Of a stretch of DNA of 30,626 nt, positions 1 to 8,376 are shown piece after piece. The DNA comes from JBMYYR01 sp049609625 (lineage in GTDB: Bacteria > Bacteroidota > Bacteroidia > Flavobacteriales > CAJXXR01): the NCBI GenBank assembly GCA_049609625.1, contig JBMYYR010000024.1, positions 1-30,626 of the forward strand, given 5' to 3'. Within the stretch, counting starts at the first letter, position 1. Every line of letters starts with the position of its first letter. The notes beneath the pieces are model-generated. The model searched no databases. It was not told the origin of the DNA and worked only from the letters and a program-made list of their open reading frames with translations. The position numbers and the translations under genes were made by a program.

Positions 1-82
1 TTTTTTCGAATTACACCTAGCATTTGTATAACTTAAGGCTACATATTCCCCTTAACCTACTACTCTCTCGCAGGTTATTCTT

Positions 83-103
83 CAAATATAATTCCCAAAT
101 ATA
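83..103 (-). promoter_or_regulatory. Tandem leftward -7 promoter elements
   Basis: The minus strand carries two copies of TATATTTG (83-90 and 96-103), each an exact match to the Bacteroidota -7 consensus TAnnTTTG, 13 bases apart. They point out of the left edge, so they would serve a gene not contained here. A 6-bp inverted repeat, TAACCT/AGGTTA (53-58 and 72-77), would lie at the very 5' end of that transcript. A minus-strand ATG at 23-21 could open the next gene, but too little is visible to call it. I see no convincing -33 TTG. Confidence 0.4.
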
Positions 104-123
104 ACAAAATATTAATTCACATA

Positions 124-2868
124 CTAAACACAATAATAACAAGAATCCCCAGCCTCAAGCAGATGCTCAAAAGCCAAATCTTCTTCCAAGATTTCTAAAA
201 TGAGTTCGGCTAAAACGTGTTCAAAATCTGGCATAACGTCTATTGGATTTTTGATGTTTTTTAGATCAATAAAACCACTTGAAGCTCTCACTAAAGAGAT
301 GATTCCGGCTTTTAGATTTTCGTCAATGTTGTATTCCGATTTTGAGACTAAATAGACATAAAATAAGACTTGAAAGGTTTTGGCTTGGTGTTTTGTACTT
401 CGGTCCAAAATCGAATCGACAGATCTTAAACTGAGATCTTTGTCCTCCACTTTCCCTGTTTTGTAATCGATAATTCTCAGCTCTCCATTTAAGCTATCGA
501 TTCGGTCAATATTTCCGTTCAGTTTTACCTTGTGCTTTAGTTTTGGATGATTAAAATTGATAGAAATTTCTTTTTCTAAATCTTTTATTATCAATTCATT
601 ACCATCTTTTACACAAGCTTCATCTATCCTCAATGCCGACCATACCATTTGCTCAGCTACCGCCTTTCGCATTTGGTTTTCGATGGCGTTTAGATAGAGT
701 GGCGAACCTAATTTTGAGAAGGCTTTATCGAGCTCAGGCTTGAGGCGTTTTTTGATGATTTTATAATGCTGAACCGTTAAAATCTCATTCAAAAATGGGG
801 TGTAGAGTTCCTCCAAAGTTTCGTGAACCGCCGTTCCCAAATCGGCTGAAGAAATGACTTCTTCAAAGCTGTTGTCATTGAGTTTTAGGATTCGCTTTTT
901 GTAAAATTGCACAGGACAATTAAAATAGTCATTTAGAAAAGAAGCCGAAAGTCCGCGTGCGGCTTTGGCTTTCAGAATGGCTTTTGCCTGATTGGTTTTT
1001 GGATAAGATTCCGCAAAAGGCTTGGTCTCTAAACTCAATTGATGTTTTTTGGTCTCAAAATCGAATGTAAAAGCCTTGTTTTGAGTCCATTCCAATTCAA
1101 TTTGACTTACAAATCGACTGACTTGCCCTCCACCTTTATCAACATTGGTGTCGTAAATAAAATGTGCTGATTTACAGCGCTGTAACAATCTAAAAAAGTG
1201 ATAGGCATAAATGGCGTCTTTTTCCAAAAAGGTCGACATACCATAGTGTCGTTTTAGGTCGAAGGGAATCAGACTGTCGTTGGTTTGTCCTTTTGGCATT
1301 GTACCTTCATTGAGGCCGAGAAAAATAAGATTTTCAAAATCTAACAATCTGGTTTCCAACATTCCCATAATTTGAAGTCCACCAATGGGATCGCCAATAA
1401 AATGCAAAGCCGCCTGCCGAACAAAGGTAGAAACCACCTGACGAAGCACCGAAACTTCTTTAAAATGCAGACCAAATTCTTTTTCCATTTCCATACATTG
1501 CAACCAAATTTGATGGAGATGAAACACATAATCGTTTTGGAACACAATCGCTTTTGATTGTGCTTTGTGAATCCGATTAAGTAATTGAAAACCAATTGAT
1601 AAAATCGAATTTACATCAATTTTTTCTGGAAAAAGAAAGCTAAAAGATTCTAAATGATGTGTTTTCAGCAAGTCCATCCATTTTTCGTTGCTTTCTCGCC
1701 AAAAACCTATTGTTTTAGCTTCGCTCAAAAAAGCCGTGCTATCCACAAAATTCAAAAATGGATGATTAAAAAGACCTTCCAAACCTTCTAATTGTCGGTA
1801 ATTTTGATTGGGATTTAGATAGTCAAAAAGCGCTTGAACAAAGGTCAAAACTGGAGTTTGATGCAAGCCATAAGACATGGTTACATTGATGGTATTCAAT
1901 TCACTAGGTAATCTATTCAACACAGGAATCAGTGCCGTTTCATCGCAAAGTACCAAAGCCGTTTTGTCATATTTTTTTGGATCAATCTGACTTATAATAC
2001 TCGACAAAATTTCACTTTGTTGGATGTTTCCACGCAGGCTGTATTTTGTGAATTTCTTTTGATCGGCATCGAAAAAAGACTGTTTCCACTTAAAATCTTT
2101 TGCTAAATAGGTCTCCCATTTTTTGGCGTATTGTCGGATGAATTGCCCTGCTTCTTGTTGCTGGTCGTCAAACATCGATTGGTCGATATCCCAAAGTATT
2201 TTTGCTCCAAATTTTGTGATTAAAACATCAAAAAGTGCTTCTTCAGCTTTCGAAAGTGCATTAAAACCAACCAAATAGATGCGATTGGGCAATTTGTCTT
2301 TTGGCTTTAGTTTTTCGGAAACATGCCGAAATAATTTCCCATTCAAAGTCCATTTTTTTTCTGAAAGCTGTTCAGAAAATTGCAGATACAAACCTTCAAT
2401 CAGTTGCCAAAATTCTTGTTGTTTTTTTCCTAATTCCGAATCAGAGAGCTCTTCTTCAGAAAGTTGATCCGCCCATTTGTCAACATCAGAAAAAGCTTTT
2501 AAGTGATTTAAAATCGCCGAGGTATCGACACAACTTTTTTCTAATTCATTGAAATCGGAAAGCAAAACCTGCGACCATTTCAGAAAACGCTCAAAAGGTT
2601 CTGGCTCGTTTTCGCACACCTTTTGATAAGCCAAATAGCATTCCATTTGCAATCGCATGGGGTGAGGCACCGCTAAATCGGATTGAACTTCGAGCCAATC
2701 TTGAAGGGAAGTAAATTCAGGAAAAAACTGACCTACATTTATATGTTTTCTAAATTCATCCTGAAAAAAATGCGCCATTCGTTTTCCTGGCACAATGAGC
2801 TGAACACCTTCTAAATCATCAGATTCTTTTTCTAAAATATAGGATGTAACGTATTGAATAAATGTCAT
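124..2868 (-). CDS. AddB-like PD-(D/E)XK nuclease subunit
   Basis: This 914-residue protein is probably the AddB-type partner in an AddAB double-strand-break resection complex. The N-terminus (about 20-35) has only VPGKR where AddB proteins carry a Walker A loop, so this half is probably an inactive helicase-like scaffold. The C-terminal RecB-family nuclease looks intact: H682 in G-x3-H, D788 in the GNIDRID stretch, D801 and K803 in IDYKTG, and a following glutamine-rich helix. Iron-sulphur cysteines C651, C910 and C913 are present. The chain stops one residue after C913, so the fourth cysteine of the classical C...CxxCx5C pattern is missing. The start directly abuts the stop of the helicase gene upstream, so the two are almost certainly co-transcribed and co-translated. 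Family assignment is firm. Calling it AddB proper rests on context. Confidence 0.85.
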   Translation of the reverse strand: MTFIQYVTSYILEKESDDLEGVQLIVPGKRMAHFFQDEFRKHINVGQFFPEFTSLQDWLEVQSDLAVPHPMRLQMECYLAYQKVCENEPEPFERFLKWSQVLLSDFNELEKSCVDTSAILNHLKAFSDVDKWADQLSEEELSDSELGKKQQEFWQLIEGLYLQFSEQLSEKKWTLNGKLFRHVSEKLKPKDKLPNRIYLVGFNALSKAEEALFDVLITKFGAKILWDIDQSMFDDQQQEAGQFIRQYAKKWETYLAKDFKWKQSFFDADQKKFTKYSLRGNIQQSEILSSIISQIDPKKYDKTALVLCDETALIPVLNRLPSELNTINVTMSYGLHQTPVLTFVQALFDYLNPNQNYRQLEGLEGLFNHPFLNFVDSTAFLSEAKTIGFWRESNEKWMDLLKTHHLESFSFLFPEKIDVNSILSIGFQLLNRIHKAQSKAIVFQNDYVFHLHQIWLQCMEMEKEFGLHFKEVSVLRQVVSTFVRQAALHFIGDPIGGLQIMGMLETRLLDFENLIFLGLNEGTMPKGQTNDSLIPFDLKRHYGMSTFLEKDAIYAYHFFRLLQRCKSAHFIYDTNVDKGGGQVSRFVSQIELEWTQNKAFTFDFETKKHQLSLETKPFAESYPKTNQAKAILKAKAARGLSASFLNDYFNCPVQFYKKRILKLNDNSFEEVISSADLGTAVHETLEELYTPFLNEILTVQHYKIIKKRLKPELDKAFSKLGSPLYLNAIENQMRKAVAEQMVWSALRIDEACVKDGNELIIKDLEKEISINFNHPKLKHKVKLNGNIDRIDSLNGELRIIDYKTGKVEDKDLSLRSVDSILDRSTKHQAKTFQVLFYVYLVSKSEYNIDENLKAGIISLVRASSGFIDLKNIKNPIDVMPDFEHVLAELILEILEEDLAFEHLLEAGDSCYYCV

Positions 2869-5800
2869 TTAAATAAATTTTACTAATTGATTTTCAATAT
2901 AAACTAAAGCTTTTTTATCAACTGTATGACCTGCCGATTCGAGCTGTTTTGCGTAGGTTTTGACCTGATCTTGATGTTCTTTTTTCTCGGCTCCAGTTTT
3001 GTAATCTATCACCACAAGATGTCCATTTTCGAGTTCTACCACACGATCTGGTCTCAATAAATCGCCATTTTCACACATCCAAGCCCGCTCGTTCCAAACT
3101 TTTAATCCCGACTGAAAATAAGGCGATAAATTTGGCAAATTCAACATGGATTCGAGTTGGGTTTTCCATTTTTCTTTTAGTTCGGAACTAAACCAACGCT
3201 TTGAAAAATAGTTATTTATCGCCGAATCTAAATCAGAAATAGAATTAACTCCAGCCAAAATTTGATGTAGATGATTTCCCTGATCTTGAGCCGATAATTC
3301 TTCTCCAAAAGCCCATTCAAACTCTTGTTTTTCGGCAATTTGAATTCTCGAATTCCAGTTCAACATCGAACTCGACGCTGAAATTAAATCTTCTGGTTTT
3401 TCTATTTCCTTATCTTTTTCATCCTCTTTTTTCTCAAATTTCATCTGCCGATTTCCATAAGAAAGCACTTGCAACTCATCTGATGCCCAATATTCTTCTG
3501 GCACAAAATGTTTGGTCAATAAATGATGTAACTTTCCCGATTCACTTTGAATATTCGCTTTAGTTTTACCAGTTCCTTCATACACATTTATAAAAACTAA
3601 TTGACGAGAAGCCCGCGTGCAAGCCACATATAAATTATTGATAAAATCGAAATGGGCATCGGCGACAGCTTGCTCAAAAATATCATAAAACACACCTAAA
3701 GTCTCTTTTGGCAAACGTTGCATCGGTTTTGTTAAACCAAAATTTGCATAAGGCAAATCAGGAAATAAGCCTTCTAAGGGATAAAATTGCGTATTATCTT
3801 TATGCCAATCCGACCAAGTGAACAAAAACGGAAGAAAGACCACGGGAAATTCCAAACCTTTCGATTTATGAATGGTCATCAGCTGAATTCCATTGACATG
3901 AGAAAAATCAACTTTCCATTTGGTTTGATATTTTTCATAAGTTTCGACAAAATCTTGAGCCGAATTACAGCCTTTTGTCAAACTTTGATGCGCCCGATTT
4001 AGAAATTCAATCAAATAGATACTTCGCTGAAAATCAAAACCTTGAACAATGGCTTCCAAAAACTCGAAAAAATTGGTGTAAACGTAAGATTTCCAATTGG
4101 GTTCGATGACAGAAAACAAGGCTTCTATACTCAGGTTTTTATGCTTCTCAAACCAAGATTCAAATTGCTGATTATCAATATCTTGATTTAATTTCTGATA
4201 AAAGAAATTGAACACTTTTACTTTGTCAATTTCATTTGTTGGATCAGCTTTTAGGCTCAGAATTTTAATCAAAACATCCACCTGATCATCCGAAGATACC
4301 AACAAACTATCTTGATCTACAAAAGGAATTTCATGCTCTAACAAAAATTGAGAAATTAGTGCAATGCTTTTGTTGTTTTTTAGCAAAACAGCCATATCTC
4401 CATACTCAAATCCGGCACGTTTAGAGTATCTTATTTTTTCCAAAAGCAAGGCTAAAGTTTCTTCTTCAAGCTCTTCTTTGTCAACTACTTTTGTGTTTAT
4501 TTCAACATAAGATTCATCCTGAATTTCAACCTTTTGAGCTGCCGTTTTATAAATCGATTGGTAAGATTTCGATTTATGTTCTGGGATTAAAATATCTGAA
4601 AATAACTTATTATTGAAGTCCACAATCGTTTTGCCCGACCGCCAATTCGATTCTAAAGCTGGCGCCATGGCAACTTCATAAAAATCTCGATTTGGGTTCT
4701 CTTTCAGGTCCAACAAAATCCGAACATCGCCACCACGAAAACGGTAAATCGACTGTTTGGCATCGCCAATAAGATGAACCGCCTGATTTTTGGATAAAAC
4801 ATGTTCGATAAGCGGCAATAAATTCGCCCATTGCGCGCGGGATGTATCTTGAAATTCGTCAATAAAAATATGTTCATAACGCTCGCCTAGTTTGAGAAAC
4901 AACATCGGAATTTCTCCTTTTTTGATGTATTTTCCCAACAACGAATTTATAAAAGCTAAAGGGAAAAGCCGCTGTTCGTCGAGTTGTTTTTTTATGGACG
5001 TAGACAAAAGCTTATCTAACTGTAAATCTGAGAGTTGATTTGCTATTTTTTGATATAAATAGTTAAAAAACAACAGCGAATGTATGCTGTTTTTATGCTT
5101 TTGAGTAAAGTGTTCTAAGCCTTGTTGGGCGTCAATAAATTTTTGATCTTTAAGATCGGCTTTTCTGAAGAAATTGTTTTTTTCAAACCTGTTGAGTAAG
5201 CTTTCGAAATCTTTAGGTAAGACTTTTCTTACTGGTAAATGACTCGAAAATACTTTGTAAATTGGGCAAGAATACCGTCCTGAAAAGTCTGACCGAGCCA
5301 AATCATATTCTTTAATCAAAGCCTGATATTCGCTTTGAATGGGTAAAAACATAGCATCCAAATCTTTGTATTTCAAGTTGAGCTGTTCATCAAAACCTGA
5401 AAATTCTTCTAAATTATATGTCCGAACAAATTTGCCAAAATGTGTTCTGTAATCTTCTTCTAAAAGGGTTTTTGCAATAGTGCTAAATTGATATTCTAAA
5501 CGCCAAGATTTCTCTTCTAACAAATTAGATTTCAACTTGTTAATAACAAATTGCTTTTTAGCCTCATCCTGACCCAAACTGACATACAAATCATCGATAC
5601 TGGCACTCAACCAGTCTTCAAAATCTAAGCTAATTTCCAGCTGTTCGTGCATGCCAAGTTCATGCTGAATGGACTTCAAGACCTTGAGCATAAATTTGTC
5701 AATAGTAGAAACCGAAAACTGACTATAATGGTGTAAAATGGATTGCAAAACACTAAAGCTCCGTGCTTTTAACTCTTCATTAGAAAACTGAAACTTTCGA

Positions 5801-6039
5801 CAAAAATAATCCGCAAGAAACTGATCCTCAGTTTTTTCTGATGAAAAATCATGTAATTTTTCAATAATCCGATCCTGCATCTCTTTGGCGGCTTTGTTGG
5901 TAAAGGTTATCGCCAAAATGCGCTTAAAGACATCAATAGCTTGTTTGGGATCAAGACAAATACTAAGGTAATTTTTCACCAAAGTATAGGTTTTTCCCGA
6001 TCCCGCCGAGGCTTCATGTAATGTTAATTGAGGAGTCAT
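2869..6039 (-). CDS. AddA-like UvrD/Rep helicase-nuclease
   Basis: This 1056-residue superfamily 1 helicase has a C-terminal nuclease and should be the motor subunit of an AddAB/RecBCD-like complex. Walker A is EASAGSGKT at 9-17. The Walker B/motif II region is DEFQDTSRAQW from D394. Motif III/IV-like GDAKQSIYRFRGGD follows, and TIHKSKGLEFPVVF is the late helicase motif near residue 700. The C-terminal segment has RPDRVVE, then VIDYKTG (D1012, K1014) and H-x2-Q-x3-Y, the signature of the RecB nuclease fold. Both partners therefore appear to carry a nuclease, as in AddAB rather than RecBCD. The gene is first in the leftward pair, with a TATATTTG -7 element 18 bases before the start codon. Confidence 0.9.
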   Translation of the reverse strand: MTPQLTLHEASAGSGKTYTLVKNYLSICLDPKQAIDVFKRILAITFTNKAAKEMQDRIIEKLHDFSSEKTEDQFLADYFCRKFQFSNEELKARSFSVLQSILHHYSQFSVSTIDKFMLKVLKSIQHELGMHEQLEISLDFEDWLSASIDDLYVSLGQDEAKKQFVINKLKSNLLEEKSWRLEYQFSTIAKTLLEEDYRTHFGKFVRTYNLEEFSGFDEQLNLKYKDLDAMFLPIQSEYQALIKEYDLARSDFSGRYSCPIYKVFSSHLPVRKVLPKDFESLLNRFEKNNFFRKADLKDQKFIDAQQGLEHFTQKHKNSIHSLLFFNYLYQKIANQLSDLQLDKLLSTSIKKQLDEQRLFPLAFINSLLGKYIKKGEIPMLFLKLGERYEHIFIDEFQDTSRAQWANLLPLIEHVLSKNQAVHLIGDAKQSIYRFRGGDVRILLDLKENPNRDFYEVAMAPALESNWRSGKTIVDFNNKLFSDILIPEHKSKSYQSIYKTAAQKVEIQDESYVEINTKVVDKEELEEETLALLLEKIRYSKRAGFEYGDMAVLLKNNKSIALISQFLLEHEIPFVDQDSLLVSSDDQVDVLIKILSLKADPTNEIDKVKVFNFFYQKLNQDIDNQQFESWFEKHKNLSIEALFSVIEPNWKSYVYTNFFEFLEAIVQGFDFQRSIYLIEFLNRAHQSLTKGCNSAQDFVETYEKYQTKWKVDFSHVNGIQLMTIHKSKGLEFPVVFLPFLFTWSDWHKDNTQFYPLEGLFPDLPYANFGLTKPMQRLPKETLGVFYDIFEQAVADAHFDFINNLYVACTRASRQLVFINVYEGTGKTKANIQSESGKLHHLLTKHFVPEEYWASDELQVLSYGNRQMKFEKKEDEKDKEIEKPEDLISASSSMLNWNSRIQIAEKQEFEWAFGEELSAQDQGNHLHQILAGVNSISDLDSAINNYFSKRWFSSELKEKWKTQLESMLNLPNLSPYFQSGLKVWNERAWMCENGDLLRPDRVVELENGHLVVIDYKTGAEKKEHQDQVKTYAKQLESAGHTVDKKALVYIENQLVKFI

Positions 6040-6056
6040 ATTTAATTTATTTTCAG

Positions 6057-6064
6057 CAAATATA
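6057..6064 (-). promoter_or_regulatory. -7 element for the addA-like/addB-like pair
   Basis: The minus strand reads TATATTTG, an exact TAnnTTTG match, ending 18 bases before the ATG at 6039. A TTG lies upstream (6081-6079) but only about 14 bases away, closer than the usual 19-21, so the -33 element is uncertain. The leader would be very short. Confidence 0.45.
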
Positions 6065-6317
6065 ACGCTCTAAACTGTCAACTTTTGTCAGTCGAAATAT
6101 TGAATGTTATATTTATTTGGGAAAATATACATTTGAGTTTAGATTTCTACAATTTTGCCAAAGAAATTGATTTTTTTGTTACTTGAGTTTCAAAATTTAT
6201 GCACAAAAAACATAAAAAAGCTGAAAAAAATAAGTGGTTTCAAGAAACTAAATCAAAGAAAACAAGCAATAAATGTAGAATAATTAGATTTCTAGTAGAC
6301 TACGTCTAATTTTTTTC
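6065..6317. other. Divergent intergenic region, no gene seen
   Basis: No open reading frame with coding character lies here. The region is very A-rich on the plus strand. It contains a second rightward TAnnTTTG match, TACATTTG at 6128-6135, 268 bases upstream of the next gene. Near its right end there is a nested inverted repeat: AATTAGA (6282-6288) with TCTAATT (6305-6311), enclosing TAGAC/GTCTA (6296-6300 and 6304-6308). Seven T residues follow (6310-6316). This could be a weak terminator of a short untranslated RNA, or an operator next to the downstream promoter. Neither reading is secure. Confidence 0.3.
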
Positions 6318-6325
6318 TATTTTTG
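6318..6325 (+). promoter_or_regulatory. -7 element for the secreted protein/barrel pair
   Basis: TATTTTTG matches TAnnTTTG and would start transcription near 6331, about 70 bases before the chosen ATG at 6403. No clear TTG is seen at the expected -33 distance. The inverted repeat at 6282-6311 sits directly upstream, where an activator or repressor could bind. Confidence 0.4.
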
Positions 6326-6402
6326 AACACTAGAACAAACGTCTGTTTAAGTTGTCGTATGCCATTGACTCCTTTAAAAAGACCCTAAAATATGGATACA
6401 AT

Positions 6403-7566
6403 ATGCCTAAATTCTGCTTGCTTTTCATAAGCTTAAATTTTTGTTTTTCAATATCTTACGCACAAGTATATAACCAACATTTTGACAAGCGTTTTTCTAG
6501 CGAAGTAAAATCAGCGGAAGCGTATCAAAATCACATTCATAATATCCAGATTCAGGTTTACAAAGACTATATGCACTTTTTGTCGGCATTGACCTTTTCT
6601 AAAGCTTACGATCGCATTGAACTCTTGCGCCAAGAAGGCATTCTAGCACTTGAAAAAGCTAAAGAACAGCTTTATCGAAAAGAAGATTACGATCAGAAAT
6701 TCAATGACAGAAAACACACCATACATAGAGAATTGAGTGTGTTGATTGATCAGCTTGGTTTTTTGTATAAAGAAGATTTGCGACTTGAGCTTATCATGCA
6801 AAAAAATACAATTGATGACTTAGATGAATACAAAGCTCTCCTTCTTCTTATCGAGCGACAGGTTGTCGCCTCTAAAGCATGTAGAGCACGTTTTGAGGCG
6901 GCGTTTTCGAGTTTTGAACAAGATTATGATTTAGCTCCCGAAAACAAAAACGAAATCGAAAGTTATTCGCCAGACCAACAAACACGCTATGGTTTAGATC
7001 AGAAAATAAACCATATTGAACGCCTAACACTTTACTTTTTGCGACTATACAAAGAAGTAAAAATTTTAGAAACTATTGATTCAGATTTCAGACAAGCCGC
7101 CTATAGTTTTGACAACAAACAAATGCTCGAAACGACGCGCTTTCAAATGAATCATTCCAATCGGATTTTTCAAGAATTTACGGCTTATCCAAAATACAAC
7201 AACAGCGAAAACGAACTCAAAAACAACGTTCTACGCTTAGTGAAAAACTACCAAAGTATTAGTCAAAAAACCTATCGAGCTATCCAAGGATTTTATATTC
7301 AAAATGCGCGTGTTCTTCAGCAAGAACGTGCCAATAAACTTGAATATGAACGAACTAAGAACGACAAATCGAATTTCAAAAACAAAGCCGAACACTTAGC
7401 CTACGTGGCCAATACACCTTCTCAAAAATACACCGAAAAGTACACGATTCTTCTATCTAAATACAGAGAAAAAATCGATGAAAATCTCCAAGATATTCAG
7501 GTCAGTTACAATGAATTGATTGACCAGTACATCAAGAACTACAAACCTATAGAACAAAATTTTTAA
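6403..7566 (+). CDS. Secreted helical protein of unknown function
   Basis: I do not recognise this 387-residue protein. The reading frame extends upstream to a TTG at 6352, but ATG 6403 is preferred because it places a clear signal peptide at the N-terminus: Met-Pro-Lys, a hydrophobic core, and a likely signal peptidase I site after SYA. No lipobox cysteine is apparent. The mature part is almost all charged, predicted helical sequence rich in Lys, Glu, Gln, Asn and Tyr, with no enzyme motif that I can identify. It resembles in style the long helical exported proteins common in flavobacteria. The barrel gene follows after 11 bases, so the two probably form one transcription unit ending at the terminator near 8289. 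A periplasmic or surface structural role is a guess from composition only. Confidence 0.75.
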   Translation: MPKFCLLFISLNFCFSISYAQVYNQHFDKRFSSEVKSAEAYQNHIHNIQIQVYKDYMHFLSALTFSKAYDRIELLRQEGILALEKAKEQLYRKEDYDQKFNDRKHTIHRELSVLIDQLGFLYKEDLRLELIMQKNTIDDLDEYKALLLLIERQVVASKACRARFEAAFSSFEQDYDLAPENKNEIESYSPDQQTRYGLDQKINHIERLTLYFLRLYKEVKILETIDSDFRQAAYSFDNKQMLETTRFQMNHSNRIFQEFTAYPKYNNSENELKNNVLRLVKNYQSISQKTYRAIQGFYIQNARVLQQERANKLEYERTKNDKSNFKNKAEHLAYVANTPSQKYTEKYTILLSKYREKIDENLQDIQVSYNELIDQYIKNYKPIEQNF

Positions 7567-7577
7567 CCATCCATTTT

Positions 7578-8270
7578 ATGAAAAAATTTATGAAAAAATC
7601 ATTAATTTACTGTTCTCTTTTTCTTTCAGGTATAGCCCTTCAAGCTCAAGAAATTGGTATTTATTACGGAAAAAATAACGTTTTGATGAGCCAAGAAGCC
7701 GACAACAGAATTTCGACAACCAATTCAAGTGGAGCCCCCGAAACCATTGTTACGGACTATAGCTCTTCATGGGGATATGAACTTGGGATGACTTATCGAC
7801 ACAATCTTTCTCATGCTTTTAGTGCTGAGTATGCTTTTGGTTATCAGTCTATTAGACCAGATGTTGATGTTACACGGATTCTTTCAAATTCGTCTATAAC
7901 CAAAACAGAACGCAATACCTTAAACTACCTGAACATTAAACCAACACTCCAGTATTGGCTCAACGACAACTGGACGATTTCTGGTGGTTTGAATCTCAGA
8001 TTAGGTATGGGCGGAAGCTATACCTTGTTGAATGTATACGACGAGGTTTTCTTAAAATCTGAACCTAAACCATTCGCATTAAATCATTTAGACGCTCAGT
8101 TTGGTATAAACTACAAGCTAATTAATGGCCTTTCTTTATACTCAAACTTCCAATTACCGATGGTCAACTTCAATGGTGCCCCAAAAGAATATTTCTACCC
8201 TACAGGCATTATAACATTTGGAGCAATGTTCCGTATCGAACGTGATAAATTGTCTTCATACAGCAAGTAA
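7578..8270 (+). CDS. Outer-membrane beta-barrel protein
   Basis: This 230-residue protein begins with a signal peptide (two Lys clusters, a hydrophobic core, cleavage probably at ALQAQ near residue 24). The rest has repeated short amphipathic segments with aromatic residues at their ends (for example YELGMTYRHNL, SGGLNLRLGMGG and TFGAMFRIER), as expected of an 8-stranded porin-like or OmpX/OmpW-sized barrel. The start may be ATG 7578 or ATG 7590, and both keep the signal peptide. It is the second gene after the secreted helical protein and is followed directly by a strong terminator. The ligand or function cannot be read from the sequence. Confidence 0.75.
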   Translation: MKKFMKKSLIYCSLFLSGIALQAQEIGIYYGKNNVLMSQEADNRISTTNSSGAPETIVTDYSSSWGYELGMTYRHNLSHAFSAEYAFGYQSIRPDVDVTRILSNSSITKTERNTLNYLNIKPTLQYWLNDNWTISGGLNLRLGMGGSYTLLNVYDEVFLKSEPKPFALNHLDAQFGINYKLINGLSLYSNFQLPMVNFNGAPKEYFYPTGIITFGAMFRIERDKLSSYSK

Positions 8271-8288
8271 TTTTAAAACAATACGCAC

Positions 8289-8327
8289 AAAAAGCCATCA
8301 ATACTCTAGTCTTTGATGGCTTTTTTT
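8289..8327 (+). terminator. Rho-independent terminator after the barrel gene
   Basis: The stem AAAAAGCCATCAA (8289-8301) pairs with TTTGATGGCTTTTT (8312-8325) around a loop of about 10 bases and runs into seven T residues. It lies 18 bases after the stop codon. Confidence 0.85.
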
Positions 8328-8376
8328 AGAGAAATACCTACTAAATAGTCCCAACAAGAACATAATCAAACACCCT

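Noticed and set aside
1341..1595. Open frame opposite and within the AddB-like gene, and similar frames at 2279-2552 and 3787-4002
   Set aside because: They lie wholly inside genes with clear family motifs, have low-complexity translations and no start context. They are shadow frames.
6352..6402. N-terminal extension of the secreted protein from a TTG codon
   Set aside because: It would bury the signal peptide behind 17 polar residues. ATG 6403 puts the signal sequence at the N-terminus.
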